Source: Cyclobacteriaceae bacterium (GTDB lineage Bacteria > Bacteroidota > Bacteroidia > Cytophagales > Cyclobacteriaceae). From it: DNA of 64,000 nt. This document shows, piece after piece, positions 26,554-36,858 of this stretch (position 1 is the first letter of the stretch; each line of letters starts with the position of its first letter). The position numbers were made by a program, and so were the translations under genes. Location of the stretch: assembly GCA_020832305.1 (NCBI GenBank), contig JAFIEV010000010.1, positions 62,001 to 126,000 of the forward strand, given 5' to 3'. Under the pieces are notes generated by a model that did not search any database, was not told the DNA's origin, and saw only the letters and a list, made by a program, of their open reading frames with translations.

Positions 26554-29088
26554 ATGGAAGCTAAATTTTCGAACAGAGTTAAAGAAGTAATATCCTTAAG
26601 CAGGGAGGAAGCACTTCGGCTTGGGCATGATTACATTGGCACTGAGCATCTTTTGCTTGGCATGATACGTGAGGGAGAGGGTGTGGCGGTTAGCCTGCTT
26701 AAAAAGCTGGGTGTATCCCTGGAAGATCTCAGGATATCCATCGAACAGGCTACGAAGGGAACAGCAATTAACAATGTCAAAAATCTGACAAATATACCCC
26801 TTACCAGACAATCAGAAAAAGTATTGAAAATTACTTATCTCGAAGCAAAAATATTCAAAAGCCAACTCATAGGTACAGAGCATTTGTTGCTATCTATTCT
26901 TAGGGATGAAGATAACATTGCTACTCAGATCCTTGAAAAATTTGATATCAATTACGAAGTGGTTAAAGAACTTCTTGAATACCAAACGGAAAACCCAACG
27001 GCTTCTTCAGATACAGATGACGGTGATGAAGACTCTTCAAGAATTTTCAGCAGCTCAGGATCAGGTAGCGGACGTGAGTCTTCGGCCAAAGCTGGTGAAA
27101 AAACCCGCACACCTGTACTGGATAATTTTGGGCGTGATCTCACTAAATACGCTGAAGAAGGTAAACTTGACCCAATTGTAGGAAGGGAGAAAGAAATTGA
27201 AAGGGTGGCACAAATCCTCAGTAGACGCAAGAAAAACAATCCGATCCTTATCGGAGAACCCGGTGTGGGTAAAACCGCCATCGCTGAAGGTTTGGCATTG
27301 AGAATTGTGCAGAAAAAAGTTTCGAGGGTGCTTTTTGGTAAAAGGGTAGTTACCCTTGACCTCGCCAGTCTCGTAGCCGGTACAAAATACCGCGGTCAGT
27401 TTGAAGAAAGAATGAAAGCAGTTATGAATGAACTTGAGAAATCTCCTGAGGTCATTCTTTTTATCGATGAACTGCATACCATTGTCGGCGCAGGTGGAGC
27501 CAGTGGCTCACTTGATGCATCCAATATGTTTAAACCTGCCCTTGCAAGAGGAGAAATACAATGTATAGGAGCCACGACACTCGATGAATACAGACAATAC
27601 ATCGAAAAAGATGGTGCGCTGGCCAGAAGATTTCAGGTAGTCATGGTCGATGCCACAACCCCTGAAGAAACGACCGAAATTCTCAATAACATCAAAGAAC
27701 GGTATGAAGAACATCACCATGTTAATTATACCCCTGAAGCCATTGATGCATGCGTTAAATTGTCAGATCGTTATATAAGTGACCGGTTTCTGCCGGATAA
27801 GGCTATAGATGTAATGGATGAAGCAGGCGCCCGGGTACATATTAACAATATTACCGTGCCTGAAATTATATTGCAGCTCGAAGAGTCAATAGAAAATATC
27901 AAAAAGGAAAAAAACCGGGTGGTAAAAAGCCAGAAATATGAAGAGGCAGCCCAACTTCGCGATAAAGAGAAAAAACTTATAGAACAGCTAGATCAGGCTA
28001 AAGAAAAATGGGAGGAAGAAACCAAAACCCGCAGATACACTGTAGATGAGGAAAATGTAGCTGAGGTGATTGCTATGATGACCGGTATACCAGCAAGAAG
28101 AATCGCACAAAACGAAAGCATCAAACTGCTGGGAATGGGCGAAGAACTGAAAAACCGTGTAATCGGTCAGGAAGAAGCCATAACCAAACTGGTTAAAGCC
28201 ATACAACGAACAAGGGTTGGCTTAAAGGATCCTAAAAAACCCATCGGCTCTTTTATATTCCTCGGCCCCACAGGTGTGGGTAAAACAGAGCTTGCCAAAG
28301 TATTGAGCCATTATCTCTTTGATAAGGAAGATACCCTGGTAAGAATTGATATGAGCGAATATATGGAAAAATTTTCCGTATCGCGATTGGTCGGAGCTCC
28401 TCCGGGTTATGTGGGCTATGAAGAAGGCGGCCAGCTTACTGAAAAGGTGAGAAGAAAGCCCTACAGCGTGGTTTTGCTTGACGAAATAGAAAAGGCACAC
28501 CCCGATGTATTCAACATATTGCTGCAAGTACTTGATGATGGTATCCTTACAGATGGTTTGGGTCGCCGTGTAGATTTCAGAAATACGATCGTCATCATGA
28601 CTTCCAATATCGGGGTTAGAGATCTTAAAGATTTTGGCGCAGGTATAGGATTTTCTACTGCCTCCAGACAAACCGGCACAGACGATCTGATGAAATCGAC
28701 TATTCAAAACGCTTTGAAAAAGGCCTTTAGTCCTGAATTTCTCAACCGTTTGGATGACGTAATTGTATTTAACTCTCTGCAAAGAGAGCATATTCATAAA
28801 ATCATTGATATTACGCTCGGCAAGCTCTTCAAAAGAATTGAAGGACTGGGATATACAATTGAACTCACAGAAAAAGCCAAAGATTTTCTTTCTGAAAGAG
28901 GTTATGATCCACAGTATGGCGCAAGACCGCTAAACCGTGCTATTCAAAAGTATCTTGAAGATCCGGTTGCTGAGGAAATTCTGAAAGGTGAAATTGCAGA
29001 AGGTGATGTGCTGCTTGCAGATTATCCAGGTGAAGGCGACAAGCTCAACCTGAGTATAAGGAAAAAGGAAGAAATAGAAAAAACATAA
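26554..29088 (+). CDS. clpC: ClpC-type Clp protease ATPase subunit
   Basis: An AAA+ unfoldase (844 residues) that feeds proteins to ClpP in the cytoplasm. In order it has two Clp-N repeats (residues 1-145) and an acidic/Ser linker (about 150-185). AAA-1 follows with Walker A GEPGVGKT and Walker [12 protein letters not shown] short M-domain with a UVR-like coiled coil (about 445-490) comes next. AAA-2 has GPTGVGKT and [13 protein letters not shown], and a D2-small domain ends the protein. The short middle domain separates it from ClpB. A GC hairpin terminator follows at once. Confidence 0.95.
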   Translation: MEAKFSNRVKEVISLSREEALRLGHDYIGTEHLLLGMIREGEGVAVSLLKKLGVSLEDLRISIEQATKGTAINNVKNLTNIPLTRQSEKVLKITYLEAKIFKSQLIGTEHLLLSILRDEDNIATQILEKFDINYEVVKELLEYQTENPTASSDTDDGDEDSSRIFSSSGSGSGRESSAKAGEKTRTPVLDNFGRDLTKYAEEGKLDPIVGREKEIERVAQILSRRKKNNPILIGEPGVGKTAIAEGLALRIVQKKVSRVLFGKRVVTLDLASLVAGTKYRGQFEERMKAVMNELEKSPEVILFIDELHTIVGAGGASGSLDASNMFKPALARGEIQCIGATTLDEYRQYIEKDGALARRFQVVMVDATTPEETTEILNNIKERYEEHHHVNYTPEAIDACVKLSDRYISDRFLPDKAIDVMDEAGARVHINNITVPEIILQLEESIENIKKEKNRVVKSQKYEEAAQLRDKEKKLIEQLDQAKEKWEEETKTRRYTVDEENVAEVIAMMTGIPARRIAQNESIKLLGMGEELKNRVIGQEEAITKLVKAIQRTRVGLKDPKKPIGSFIFLGPTGVGKTELAKVLSHYLFDKEDTLVRIDMSEYMEKFSVSRLVGAPPGYVGYEEGGQLTEKVRRKPYSVVLLDEIEKAHPDVFNILLQVLDDGILTDGLGRRVDFRNTIVIMTSNIGVRDLKDFGAGIGFSTASRQTGTDDLMKSTIQNALKKAFSPEFLNRLDDVIVFNSLQREHIHKIIDITLGKLFKRIEGLGYTIELTEKAKDFLSERGYDPQYGARPLNRAIQKYLEDPVAEEILKGEIAEGDVLLADYPGEGDKLNLSIRKKEEIEKT

Positions 29089-29105
29089 AAATTTCAATTC
29101 CATAG

Positions 29106-29130
29106 AAAGCCGCCCGTAAAGCGGCTTTTT
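29106..29130 (+). terminator. Rho-independent terminator after clpC
   Basis: AAAGCCGC (29106-29113), 7-base loop, GCGGCTTT (29121-29128), then a T run. It begins 18 bases after the clpC stop. Confidence 0.85.
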
Positions 29131-29274
29131 TCATTTTATAAATGCCCGGGAAGGGCTGGAATTTTGCAATACTCAGACTGTAGGCATTCAATCACGAAAC
29201 ACATTCAGATTAATAAAATAAATTAACACCAAAGACGATTTTCAGTGCTCCCAAAATAACTTGCAAAGACATAT

Positions 29275-29304
29275 AAAAAAAGCCGCCCCGGGGCGGCTTT
29301 TTTT
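29275..29304. terminator. Perfect palindromic bidirectional terminator at the small lipoprotein gene
   Basis: A 30-base perfect palindrome: seven A, GCCGCCCC, GGGGCGGC, seven T. On the minus strand it terminates the lipoprotein gene, whose stop codon (29303-29305) lies at its edge. On the plus strand it would back up the clpC terminator. The two hairpins share the AAAGCCGC/GCGGCTTT outer stem. Confidence 0.85.
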
Positions 29305-29512
29305 AATTTTGCGGAACCTCTACAGCTGTAGAATCCGTCTCTGTTTCCTCTTCAATTTCTTCAATTTCCGCTTCTTCAGCGGCAGTGGACATCACTTCGG
29401 TAGATTCCGTAACTTCTTCGCTTTGTTCAACCTTTTTTTCAGAGCTACAGGCTGACAGTGATAATATTCCTGCAAAAATTATCGCAGAAATAAATGAGAG
29501 TGTGTTTTTCAT
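29303..29512 (-). CDS. Small acidic lipoprotein, unknown function
   Basis: A 69-residue protein with a lipoprotein signal peptide: a hydrophobic core, then LSAC as the lipobox near residues 19-22. The mature part of about 48 residues is almost all Glu, Thr, Ser, Val and Ala, with no recognisable fold, and is probably disordered. Such proteins are common in Bacteroidota and are usually unnamed. It has a TATATTTG-type -7 box upstream and a strong terminator, so it is likely a real monocistronic gene. Confidence 0.75.
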   Translation of the reverse strand: MKNTLSFISAIIFAGILSLSACSSEKKVEQSEEVTESTEVMSTAAEEAEIEEIEEETETDSTAVEVPQN

Positions 29513-29830
29513 GGATTTTTGGTATTAGTTAAGTAAGTATTGAATTATAATGATAATTATAAATATCGTGCAAATATAGTATTAAAATGGCAATAAAAAA
29601 TTTTGGTTGATGAAAATATTATATATTTGTGTAACGCAATGTAGATTAAAACAACCGACAAAAATAGGATTATTGTAAAATGCGCATTCTGAGAATAATG
29701 CAATCGATTTCTAAAATCAGTTTAGTGATGCGAGCCCTGTTTTATTCAAAGGATTGAAAAAAGCAGAACACGCGATTTTTAGGTAAAAATCTTTTGTAAA
29801 ACGGTCTTATATCAGAAGGTTTGTATTTAA
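29513..29830. other. Gene-free stretch, AT-rich
   Basis: It lies between two leftward genes. It holds the probable lipoprotein promoter and a plus-strand TATATTTG near 29626-29633 with no gene downstream of it. No ORF, tRNA or conserved RNA was recognised. Confidence 0.6.
29571..29578 (-). promoter_or_regulatory. -7 box of the small lipoprotein gene
   Basis: The plus strand CAAATATA gives TATATTTG on the minus strand, 58 bases before the ATG at 29512. No convincing -33 box is seen at the expected distance. Confidence 0.4.
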
Positions 29831-32788
29831 TTACTTGTTTTCCAATGCCTCCCAAAGTATTTCTACCGGATGCATGGCTGTTTTCCCGGTGCCATCCTTT
29901 ACCTGGTGCCGGCAACTTGTGCCAGGAGCTGCAATTAACACATCATCAGCTTGCTGCCTTACCGTAGGAAAAAGCACCAATTCACCGATTTGCATAGATA
30001 ATTCATAATGCTCTTTTTCATATCCAAATGAACCAGCCATGCCGCAGCAACCCGAGGGGATCAGCTGAACAGAGTAATTGCAGGGTATGGAAAGCATTTT
30101 TTTGGTAGGAACCACTGAAGCCAGGGCTTTTTGATGGCAATGACCATGCAATTTGATGAGCTTTTCACGGGTGGTGAATCTGGTGGAATCTATTCTTCCT
30201 GCTTCAAATTCAATGGCCAGGAACTCGTCGATCAGCAGGCTGTGTTCAGATAGTTTTTGGGCCTCAGCGGCAAGGTCTTTTCCTGCAAAATCATGGTATT
30301 CATCTCTTAGGGTCAGCAATGCGGAGGGCTCAATGCCGACCAGGTATACACCCTCACCAACCAATGGCGACAGGGCTTCAATGTTTTTTCTCCCTATTTC
30401 CCGGGCTTGTTTGAGAAGTCCTTTAGATATATAGGTACGGCCACTTTCAAGGTGCTTCGGAATGATTACATCATATCCCAGCGCGGTTAGCAGACGAATG
30501 GCGGCTTTTCCGGTGGGAACATCATTGTAATTGGTAAATTCATCGCAAAAAAGTAAAACCTTACCCTGTTTTGTTTTTTGTTCTGGTAGACCGAACTGGT
30601 TTTTTTTGTTTTTTTCGTACCAGTTTTTTAATGTATTGCTATGCAGTAAAGGCATACTGCGCTGTTTGGCAAAGCCCATGGCACTTTTTAACCAACCGGA
30701 TATAAGCGGTATTGAAAATACCGCATTGTACGCCCAGGGGACTAGCGAAGCCAGGCGGTTGAGGCTGGTAAAGTTGCTGATCAGCCTGGCGCGCAGCGGC
30801 ACACCGTTCACATCATAATACTGCTGAAGAAATTCTGCTTTAATTTTGGCTATATCTACATTGGAGGGGCATTCCGATTTACAGCCTTTGCAGGAAAGAC
30901 AGTAATCCATTACCTCCTTGATTTCTTCGCTGTCGAATTTATTTTCTTTCTCAGAAAAGGTAAGAATCTCCCGCACGATGTTGGCCCTTGCGCGGGTGGT
31001 ATCTTTTTCATTGCGCGTGGCCATGTAACTCGGGCACATGGTACCGCCGGAAATATGTGTTTTACGGCAATCTCCCGAACCATTGCATTGCTCAGCGGCC
31101 CTGAGAATACTTCCATGATGGCTGAAATCCATCGTGGTATCAAATTGAGGGTCGGGGTGTCCCGGCATAAAGCGGAGGGAACTGTTCATTGACGGGGTAT
31201 CTACAATTTTACCCGGATTAAATATATTTTCAGGATCCCAAACCCTTTTTACTTTTTCGATAAGGGAAAAATTATGATCGCCGACCATAAAGCGGATAAA
31301 TTCACCGCGAAGCCTACCATCTCCATGCTCCCCGCTTAGTGAGCCTTCATATTTTTTTACCAGGGCCGCGATTTCCTCGAGAATGGTTCTGAACATGCGG
31401 TTTCCTTCTTCTGTTTTAAGGTTCAGAATCGGACGCAGGTGCAATTCACCCGAACCGGCATGGGCATAGTGAACACTATACAATCCGTATTTATCGAGTA
31501 TTTCGTTAAATTCCTTAATATAAGCGGGCAAATCGGCTACATCTACAGCTGTGTCTTCGATGACCGGCACTGCCTTGTCATCTCCAGGCATATTGGCCAG
31601 GAGGCCTAAGCCAGCTTTTCTGAGGCTCCAAACTTTTCCTGCCTCTTCATTGCGCAATATGGGATAATGGTAGCCCATGCCGAGGCTTTTCAATTCCTGA
31701 ATAAATAAAGCTGCATTTTTTTCAGCTTCTTCAGGATCGTAATGGGAAAGGTCAACCACCAAAAGGGCCGCGGGATCACCCTCTACAAAAAAGCGGTTTT
31801 TCCGCTGCTCGATATTGTCTTTGGTGCAATCAAGTATGTATTTATCCATGAGCTCGCTGGCCCAGGGCTTGTATTTCAAAGCGATGAGGTTCGATTCGAG
31901 GGATTCTATGATATCGTTGAAGTGACAGCAGACCACCAGGGTAGAAGATGGTGGCGGAATTTCGAGATTGAGTTTCAATTCAGTTATAAATGCCAGGGTA
32001 CCCTCTGATCCTGCCAGAAGCTTGCAGAAGTTAAAGGCTTGTTTCCCTGTTTCAAATGGTTCAGTGTCGAGCAGCAAATCGAGTGCATAGCCCGTATTTC
32101 TGCGGGGAATACTCTTCTTTGGATAGCCTTTGTTGATTTCTTCCTGATTGAGCGGGTCTTTAAGAATGTTGGCTATTTCCTGGTATATACTCCGCTCTAA
32201 AGTGTTGGGGTTGTCATCACTGCACTTGAAAGCAAATTCTTCTGCATTCAGCGCTTTGAGCTCGGTTTCACTGCCATCGGACAGCAGTATCTTTGCAGAA
32301 ATCAAATGCTCGCGGGTGCTTCCAAACACCACAGAGTTTGATCCGCATGAATTATTTCCAACCATACCGCCTACCATTGCCCGGTTGGCGGTGGAGGTTT
32401 CGGGTCCAAAATAGAGATTGAAAGCTTTGAGGTGTTTGTTGAGATCATCGCGAATCACGCCCGGTTCTAATCTTACCCACTTTTCCTCTTCATTTACTTC
32501 AATAATGCGGGTAAAGTATTTAGATACATCCACCACGATGCCATCACCCACTACCTGGCCGGCCAGGGAAGTGCCTGCTGTTCGGGGAATGAGTGATGTC
32601 TTTTGTTCACGTGCAAAACGGATGAGTTGCCTGAGATCCTGAACCGATTTTGGAAAAACCACGGCTTCAGGCAACGCACGGTAGGCTGAAGCATCGGTAG
32701 CATATAAGGTGCGCATGGTTTTGTCGTAAAACAATTCTCCATCAATAGCAGCCGCTAAGCTTTTCCATTGGTTTTCACTAATCTGCAT
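29831..32788 (-). CDS. FAD-binding and Fe-S oxidoreductase (D-lactate/glycolate-type fusion)
   Basis: A 985-residue fusion of a GlcD-like flavoprotein and a GlpC/CCG-type iron-sulfur protein. The FAD_binding_4 region has PRTAGTSLAGQVVGDGIVVD and MVGGMVGNNSCGSNS. The FAD-oxidase C-terminal domain includes HYAHAGSGELHLRP and SLSGEHGDGRLRGEF. Fe-S motifs follow, C-N-G-S-G-D-C with a later MCPSY, and CLSCKGCKSECPSNVD. A CCG domain ends with PSGCCGMAGSFGYE. Relatives oxidise D-2-hydroxy acids such as D-lactate. The substrate is not determined. The frame is open to 32842, but ATG at 32788 (MQISENQW) fits the family start better. Confidence 0.9.
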   Translation of the reverse strand: MQISENQWKSLAAAIDGELFYDKTMRTLYATDASAYRALPEAVVFPKSVQDLRQLIRFAREQKTSLIPRTAGTSLAGQVVGDGIVVDVSKYFTRIIEVNEEEKWVRLEPGVIRDDLNKHLKAFNLYFGPETSTANRAMVGGMVGNNSCGSNSVVFGSTREHLISAKILLSDGSETELKALNAEEFAFKCSDDNPNTLERSIYQEIANILKDPLNQEEINKGYPKKSIPRRNTGYALDLLLDTEPFETGKQAFNFCKLLAGSEGTLAFITELKLNLEIPPPSSTLVVCCHFNDIIESLESNLIALKYKPWASELMDKYILDCTKDNIEQRKNRFFVEGDPAALLVVDLSHYDPEEAEKNAALFIQELKSLGMGYHYPILRNEEAGKVWSLRKAGLGLLANMPGDDKAVPVIEDTAVDVADLPAYIKEFNEILDKYGLYSVHYAHAGSGELHLRPILNLKTEEGNRMFRTILEEIAALVKKYEGSLSGEHGDGRLRGEFIRFMVGDHNFSLIEKVKRVWDPENIFNPGKIVDTPSMNSSLRFMPGHPDPQFDTTMDFSHHGSILRAAEQCNGSGDCRKTHISGGTMCPSYMATRNEKDTTRARANIVREILTFSEKENKFDSEEIKEVMDYCLSCKGCKSECPSNVDIAKIKAEFLQQYYDVNGVPLRARLISNFTSLNRLASLVPWAYNAVFSIPLISGWLKSAMGFAKQRSMPLLHSNTLKNWYEKNKKNQFGLPEQKTKQGKVLLFCDEFTNYNDVPTGKAAIRLLTALGYDVIIPKHLESGRTYISKGLLKQAREIGRKNIEALSPLVGEGVYLVGIEPSALLTLRDEYHDFAGKDLAAEAQKLSEHSLLIDEFLAIEFEAGRIDSTRFTTREKLIKLHGHCHQKALASVVPTKKMLSIPCNYSVQLIPSGCCGMAGSFGYEKEHYELSMQIGELVLFPTVRQQADDVLIAAPGTSCRHQVKDGTGKTAMHPVEILWEALENK

Positions 32789-32994
32789 ATCTCTTGAACT
32801 TATCTTTTTTAACCTTGCAAATATATAATGATATTTCTGCATTTAGGGATTTTTTACCACGATCAGCATCAATTAGCCCAAAGGAACAAGACCATCTGAA
32901 TGGAGTAGAAATCCATTTGGTAAAACAATAACCCTGTCTTGTATATTAACACTAGATAGATTGCATATTAAGTGGTAAAACACAAAAACCATTT

Positions 32995-33606
32995 ATGAAT
33001 AAAACTTGTTTGATAACGGCCTTCTTGATTTGCTCACCTTTATTTTTTCTGTATGCCCAGGAGGCTGAATGGACCCTGAAAAAAAGTAAAGAAGGAATAG
33101 ACATTCACTATAGATGGGTGGGGACCGGGCAAGACAGGGTGCGGCAGCTCAGGACCTCCATGCGCCTCGATTGCGAGGTGGATGACGTGGTAGAGATGAT
33201 ACGGAATGACAGTGCTTCATTACGATGGGTAAACCGGATGGTACAGTTTAAAAATTTTGATGAAAGTGAAAACGGAAGCTGGTATACCTATTCTGAAATT
33301 GACATTCCCTGGCCTTTTCAAAACCGCGATCTTATTACCCGAAATCAGTTGAAAAAAACTGAAAAAGGCGCCGTCATCACTTTATTGTCTGCGCCTGATA
33401 AGCTTCCGGATGTAGAGGGGCTGGTGCGTATTGAAACTTTCTCAGGTGAATGGATTATCGATAAAACAAGTGTCGGGAAAACCCAAATAGACTATCTTGT
33501 AATGACCGAAGGACCTCCTTTACTGCCGGCATGGTTTACCGATCCCATTGTTGAAAACGGCCTTATAAAAACCATGCAGGCTCTGGCTGCTGAACTTGCA
33601 AGGTAG
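32995..33606 (+). CDS. START-domain protein, exported
   Basis: A 203-residue protein with a signal peptide (CLITAFLICSPLFFLYA, cut before QEA) and a START/SRPBCC lipid-binding fold over the rest. Family-like segments are WTLKKSKEGIDIHYR, YTYSEIDIPWPFQNRDLITRN and a C-terminal amphipathic helix ending AALAAEL-like (QALAAELAR). Such proteins bind a hydrophobic ligand; the ligand is unknown. It converges on ribE with only 5 bases between. Confidence 0.82.
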   Translation: MNKTCLITAFLICSPLFFLYAQEAEWTLKKSKEGIDIHYRWVGTGQDRVRQLRTSMRLDCEVDDVVEMIRNDSASLRWVNRMVQFKNFDESENGSWYTYSEIDIPWPFQNRDLITRNQLKKTEKGAVITLLSAPDKLPDVEGLVRIETFSGEWIIDKTSVGKTQIDYLVMTEGPPLLPAWFTDPIVENGLIKTMQALAAELAR

Positions 33607-33611
33607 AAAGC

Positions 33612-34232
33612 TCAGGATTGAACTTTTCCCTTTAGGTAATCTGCATATCCCATTTCAAACATGCGTTGAATGTATTTCCCTATAATATCAAATTCCAGAT
33701 TGACCTTGCTTCCCTGGCGAATGTATTTAAAATTGGTATTTTCAAAAGTGTAGGGAATAATGGTAACCCTAAAGCTGCCTTTTTTGCAATTAAATACAGT
33801 TAGACTCACCCCATCTATGCAAACAGAACCTTTCTCTACGGTAAAATTACCGGTAGCAGCATCATATTCAAAATCGTAAAGCCAGCTTCCATCCAATTCT
33901 TCATAGCGCGTGCATATACCTGTTTGATCCACATGGCCTTGAACAATATGCCCATCGAATCGATAACCGCTCGACATACTTCTTTCGAGGTTTACCGAAT
34001 CACCGACTTTGAGATCGCCCAGGTTTGATTTGATAAGGGTTTCCTGTACAGCAGTTACTTTATGCACCTCTTCTTCGATGGCTGTAACGGTAAGACAAAC
34101 CCCGTTGTGCGAAAGGCTCTGATCAACCCTGAGTTCTGGCCCCAGTACAGAGGCAATGCTGAAAATCTTATTGCTGCCCTGCGTTTCAATATTTTTTACG
34201 GTTCCTGTGGTTTCGACGATTCCGGTAAACAT
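33612..34232 (-). CDS. ribE: Riboflavin synthase, alpha chain
   Basis: A 206-residue enzyme that dismutates two molecules of 6,7-dimethyl-8-ribityllumazine to riboflavin. It begins with the invariant MFTGIVETTG and holds two lumazine-binding repeats. The first has SLSHNGVCLTVT and the second VEKGSVCIDGVSLTVF. The GHIVQGHVDQTG block separates them. The longer frame starts at a TTG at 34238, and ATG at 34232 is correct. It lies two bases after the kinase-fold gene on the same strand. Confidence 0.95.
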   Translation of the reverse strand: MFTGIVETTGTVKNIETQGSNKIFSIASVLGPELRVDQSLSHNGVCLTVTAIEEEVHKVTAVQETLIKSNLGDLKVGDSVNLERSMSSGYRFDGHIVQGHVDQTGICTRYEELDGSWLYDFEYDAATGNFTVEKGSVCIDGVSLTVFNCKKGSFRVTIIPYTFENTNFKYIRQGSKVNLEFDIIGKYIQRMFEMGYADYLKGKVQS

Positions 34233-34234
34233 AA

Positions 34235-35299
34235 TCAATCAATTTTTACAAATGAATACTTATGACGAATGGGTTTAACAAGCACCATTTTAAGGCTGAG
34301 CTTGAGTATTTCACCCATATTTTTGCAGGTTAAAAAATCATCTTCAGCGTACATACGTGCCATATCCCGTCGCAAGGAATCTACATGAGCTGCAGGTGCT
34401 ATTTCATCCTGACACATGGCGCTTACCAGGTTTCGTATTACCGGACCACTGAGTTTTGACCGAAGGCGCGTTGCTATGAGGGCCCTTTCTTCTTTCTGGT
34501 ATTGTATTTCCAGTTCTGGCTTCATGTTTTTTAGTCCGATTTTAATAATCGGATTGTTTTGTTTGAAGTATTGCGGCATATAAATGGCGGCTCGCCCTTC
34601 ATAGGATTGCTGGTCAAAGTCTATGGCGCGTATTCTGTAGTGCATTTCGTCAAAATCTGGTATTACTTCGATGACAAAATTACTTGAATGCATATCACCC
34701 AGAAGCCTAACCAGGCAGCGTTCATTAAACTTCACAAATTCTTTGGCGAGCCGCATCTCGTTGAGATTGTTGTCTTTGAGGTATTTTTTGATAAAATCAT
34801 CACCCGGAACACCTTGTATATGTTCTTCAATGAGTGTGTCATCGCATACCAGAAAATTGATTTTATTGGGAGAAATGAGATGCTCGAGTTCCAGGCCATA
34901 TACCCGGGATGCATCGGCGACCTTGACGTAAAAATAGTCGAATAAGTCGTTGATTTTATTGACAATACGTACCCTGAAAGGTTGAGTATTGCCGAAAACA
35001 CAAAGGTCTACGCGGTCTATGTACAGGTGTTCGTGCACCGTAACATCACCGGCAGATTTAAGCATAGCATAGATTTTTTTCAGATCATTGTGAATTTGTG
35101 CGGCATCATTATGCTGATAAAATACCGTCTCCCAGAGGGTATCTTTACCATGGGCATCTACCAATGGAATTGAGCCGGCAAACCTTCTCAGATCTTTATA
35201 TGTAATAGGTAAGTGCTGCTCCCGGCCTTGTGATACAAGGTATTCCCGCAGTGGCGGAGCGATTTTGTATATACGCTTCTTTTTACTGATGATGGCCAT
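34235..35299 (-). CDS. Kinase-fold protein, unknown substrate
   Basis: A 354-residue cytoplasmic protein with no named family recognised. Its middle resembles the catalytic core of aminoglycoside/choline-type kinases: FLVCDDTLIEEHIQGVPGDDF as a hinge-like segment, and LGDMHSSNFVIEV as the Brenner-type D-x-H-x-x-N catalytic loop (residues about 204-216). AIDFDQQSYEG serves as the DFD/DFE metal-binding motif (about 231-241). A basic N-terminus comes before it. A nucleotide-dependent phosphotransferase is likely from these spaced motifs, but the substrate is open. It is only 2 bases upstream of ribE, so they are probably co-transcribed. Confidence 0.6.
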   Translation of the reverse strand: MAIISKKKRIYKIAPPLREYLVSQGREQHLPITYKDLRRFAGSIPLVDAHGKDTLWETVFYQHNDAAQIHNDLKKIYAMLKSAGDVTVHEHLYIDRVDLCVFGNTQPFRVRIVNKINDLFDYFYVKVADASRVYGLELEHLISPNKINFLVCDDTLIEEHIQGVPGDDFIKKYLKDNNLNEMRLAKEFVKFNERCLVRLLGDMHSSNFVIEVIPDFDEMHYRIRAIDFDQQSYEGRAAIYMPQYFKQNNPIIKIGLKNMKPELEIQYQKEERALIATRLRSKLSGPVIRNLVSAMCQDEIAPAAHVDSLRRDMARMYAEDDFLTCKNMGEILKLSLKMVLVKPIRHKYSFVKID

Positions 35300-35346
35300 A
35301 ACACGATACTTACTACATTGCTTTTATGAGCTCTACATATTACTTA

Positions 35347-36816
35347 TTAACGGCTATAATTGGGAGCCTCGCGGGTAATTTGTATATCGTGCGGATGGCT
35401 TTCAATGATACCGGCATGGGTTATTCTTACAAACTGGGCTTTTTGAAGGTCAACAATTTTTGCTGCGCCGCAGTAGCCCATTCCGGCTTTAAGGCCACCG
35501 ACCATTTGGTATAATACTTCCGATACCTTGCCTTTGAAAGCTACCCTGCCGCTTATGCCTTCGGGTACCAGTTTTTTCACATCGTCTTCAGCATCCTGAA
35601 AATAGCGGTCTTTCGATCCGGTTTCCATAGCCTCTACAGAACCCATACCCCGGTAACTTTTAAACTTCCTTCCTTCGTAAATGATCACTTCTCCGGGAGC
35701 CTCTTCCGTTCCAGCCAGCAGCGAACCAATCATAATACATTCTGCACCTGCAGCCAGCGCCTTTACAATATCACCTGAGAAACGAATACCACCATCTGCG
35801 ATAACGGGAATATCAAATTCTTTAAGCGCATTTACCGCATCAAAAACAGCGGTAAGCTGAGGTACACCAACGCCTGCAATGACCCGGGTGGTACAAATAC
35901 TGCCGGGACCAACACCTACCTTAACTGCATCAGCTCCGGCTCTGGCAAGATCGGCTGCGGCTTCTCCTGTGGCGATGTTACCGGCGATAACGTCAAGGTC
36001 GTGAAAGTGTTTTTTTACATTTTTAAAAGCATCAATCACCCCTTTTGAATGCCCATGGGCTGTATCAATACTGATAACATCGACTCCCGCCTGCACCAGG
36101 GCTGAGACCCTGTCTACGATATCAGGCGTTACCCCTACCGCAGCGCCAACACGTAGTCTTCCATATTCATCTTTACAGGCGTTAGGGCGGTCTTTATTTT
36201 TAAGGATGTCTTTATAGGTTATCAAACCTGTGAGCTTACCATTTTTATCGACGATGGGGAGTTTTTCAATTTTATGTTCCTGCAAGATTTCCTCTGCTTC
36301 ACCAAGGCCTATAGAGTTATCGGCAGTTATAAGGTTTTCGCTGGTCATTATTTCCCTAACCGGTCTGCTGAGATTTTTTTGAAACCGAAGGTCGCGGTTG
36401 GTGATAATCCCTACCAGTTTGAATTCGGCATCTACCACAGGAATTCCACCGATTTTAAATTCCCGCATTATTTTTATTGCATCACCTGCAGTGGAATGTA
36501 CCATAAGGGTAATCGGATCGAGTATAAGACCGCTTTGAGATCTTTTTACTTTGCGCACCTGCATGGCTTGCTGATCGATGCTCATATTTTTATGAATAAA
36601 ACCCAGACCACCTTCCAGGGCCATGGCAATGGCCATTTCAAATTCTGTTACGGTATCCATAGCTGCGGAGACCAGAGGGATATTCAGTTTTATTTTGCGC
36701 GTGAGCCGGGTTTGGGTTTGTGCATCCCTGGGCAATACTTCTGAGTAACCGGGCACCAGCAGCACATCGTCGTAGGTGAGTGCTTGTTTTTGAAATCTAT
36801 CGGGAATATTGTTCAT
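35347..36816 (-). CDS. guaB: IMP dehydrogenase
   Basis: A 489-residue enzyme that oxidises IMP to XMP, the first step to GMP. The catalytic Cys loop is [15 protein letters not shown] (near residue 305). Two CBS domains are inserted at about 95-215 ([11 protein letters not shown] through YKDIL). [19 protein letters not shown] and [10 protein letters not shown] are further family blocks, and the flap Arg-Tyr region is [11 protein letters not shown]. The start codon is flanked by a 9-bp inverted repeat. Confidence 0.97.
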   Translation of the reverse strand: MNNIPDRFQKQALTYDDVLLVPGYSEVLPRDAQTQTRLTRKIKLNIPLVSAAMDTVTEFEMAIAMALEGGLGFIHKNMSIDQQAMQVRKVKRSQSGLILDPITLMVHSTAGDAIKIMREFKIGGIPVVDAEFKLVGIITNRDLRFQKNLSRPVREIMTSENLITADNSIGLGEAEEILQEHKIEKLPIVDKNGKLTGLITYKDILKNKDRPNACKDEYGRLRVGAAVGVTPDIVDRVSALVQAGVDVISIDTAHGHSKGVIDAFKNVKKHFHDLDVIAGNIATGEAAADLARAGADAVKVGVGPGSICTTRVIAGVGVPQLTAVFDAVNALKEFDIPVIADGGIRFSGDIVKALAAGAECIMIGSLLAGTEEAPGEVIIYEGRKFKSYRGMGSVEAMETGSKDRYFQDAEDDVKKLVPEGISGRVAFKGKVSEVLYQMVGGLKAGMGYCGAAKIVDLQKAQFVRITHAGIIESHPHDIQITREAPNYSR

Positions 36817-36847
36817 GGCAAATAACTTATAGGTAAGCTTATTTGCC
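36817..36847 (-). promoter_or_regulatory. guaB: Inverted repeat touching the guaB start codon
   Basis: GGCAAATAA (36817-36825) and TTATTTGCC (36839-36847) are exact reverse complements, with an inner TTA/TAA pair. The repeat lies directly before ATG and downstream of a TAATTTTG -7 box. It would cover the transcription start and the whole short leader. It could be an operator or a leader hairpin that limits guaB translation. Confidence 0.55.
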
Positions 36848-36850
36848 GGG

Positions 36851-36858
36851 CAAAATTA
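36851..36858 (-). promoter_or_regulatory. guaB: -7 box of guaB
   Basis: CAAAATTA on the plus strand is TAATTTTG on the minus strand, a match to TAnnTTTG, 35 bases before the start codon. Confidence 0.4.

Noticed and set aside
29620-29640. Plus-strand promoter TATATTTG driving a small RNA
   Set aside because: No gene or conserved RNA follows, and the -33 spacing is poor; a chance match in AT-rich DNA is likely.
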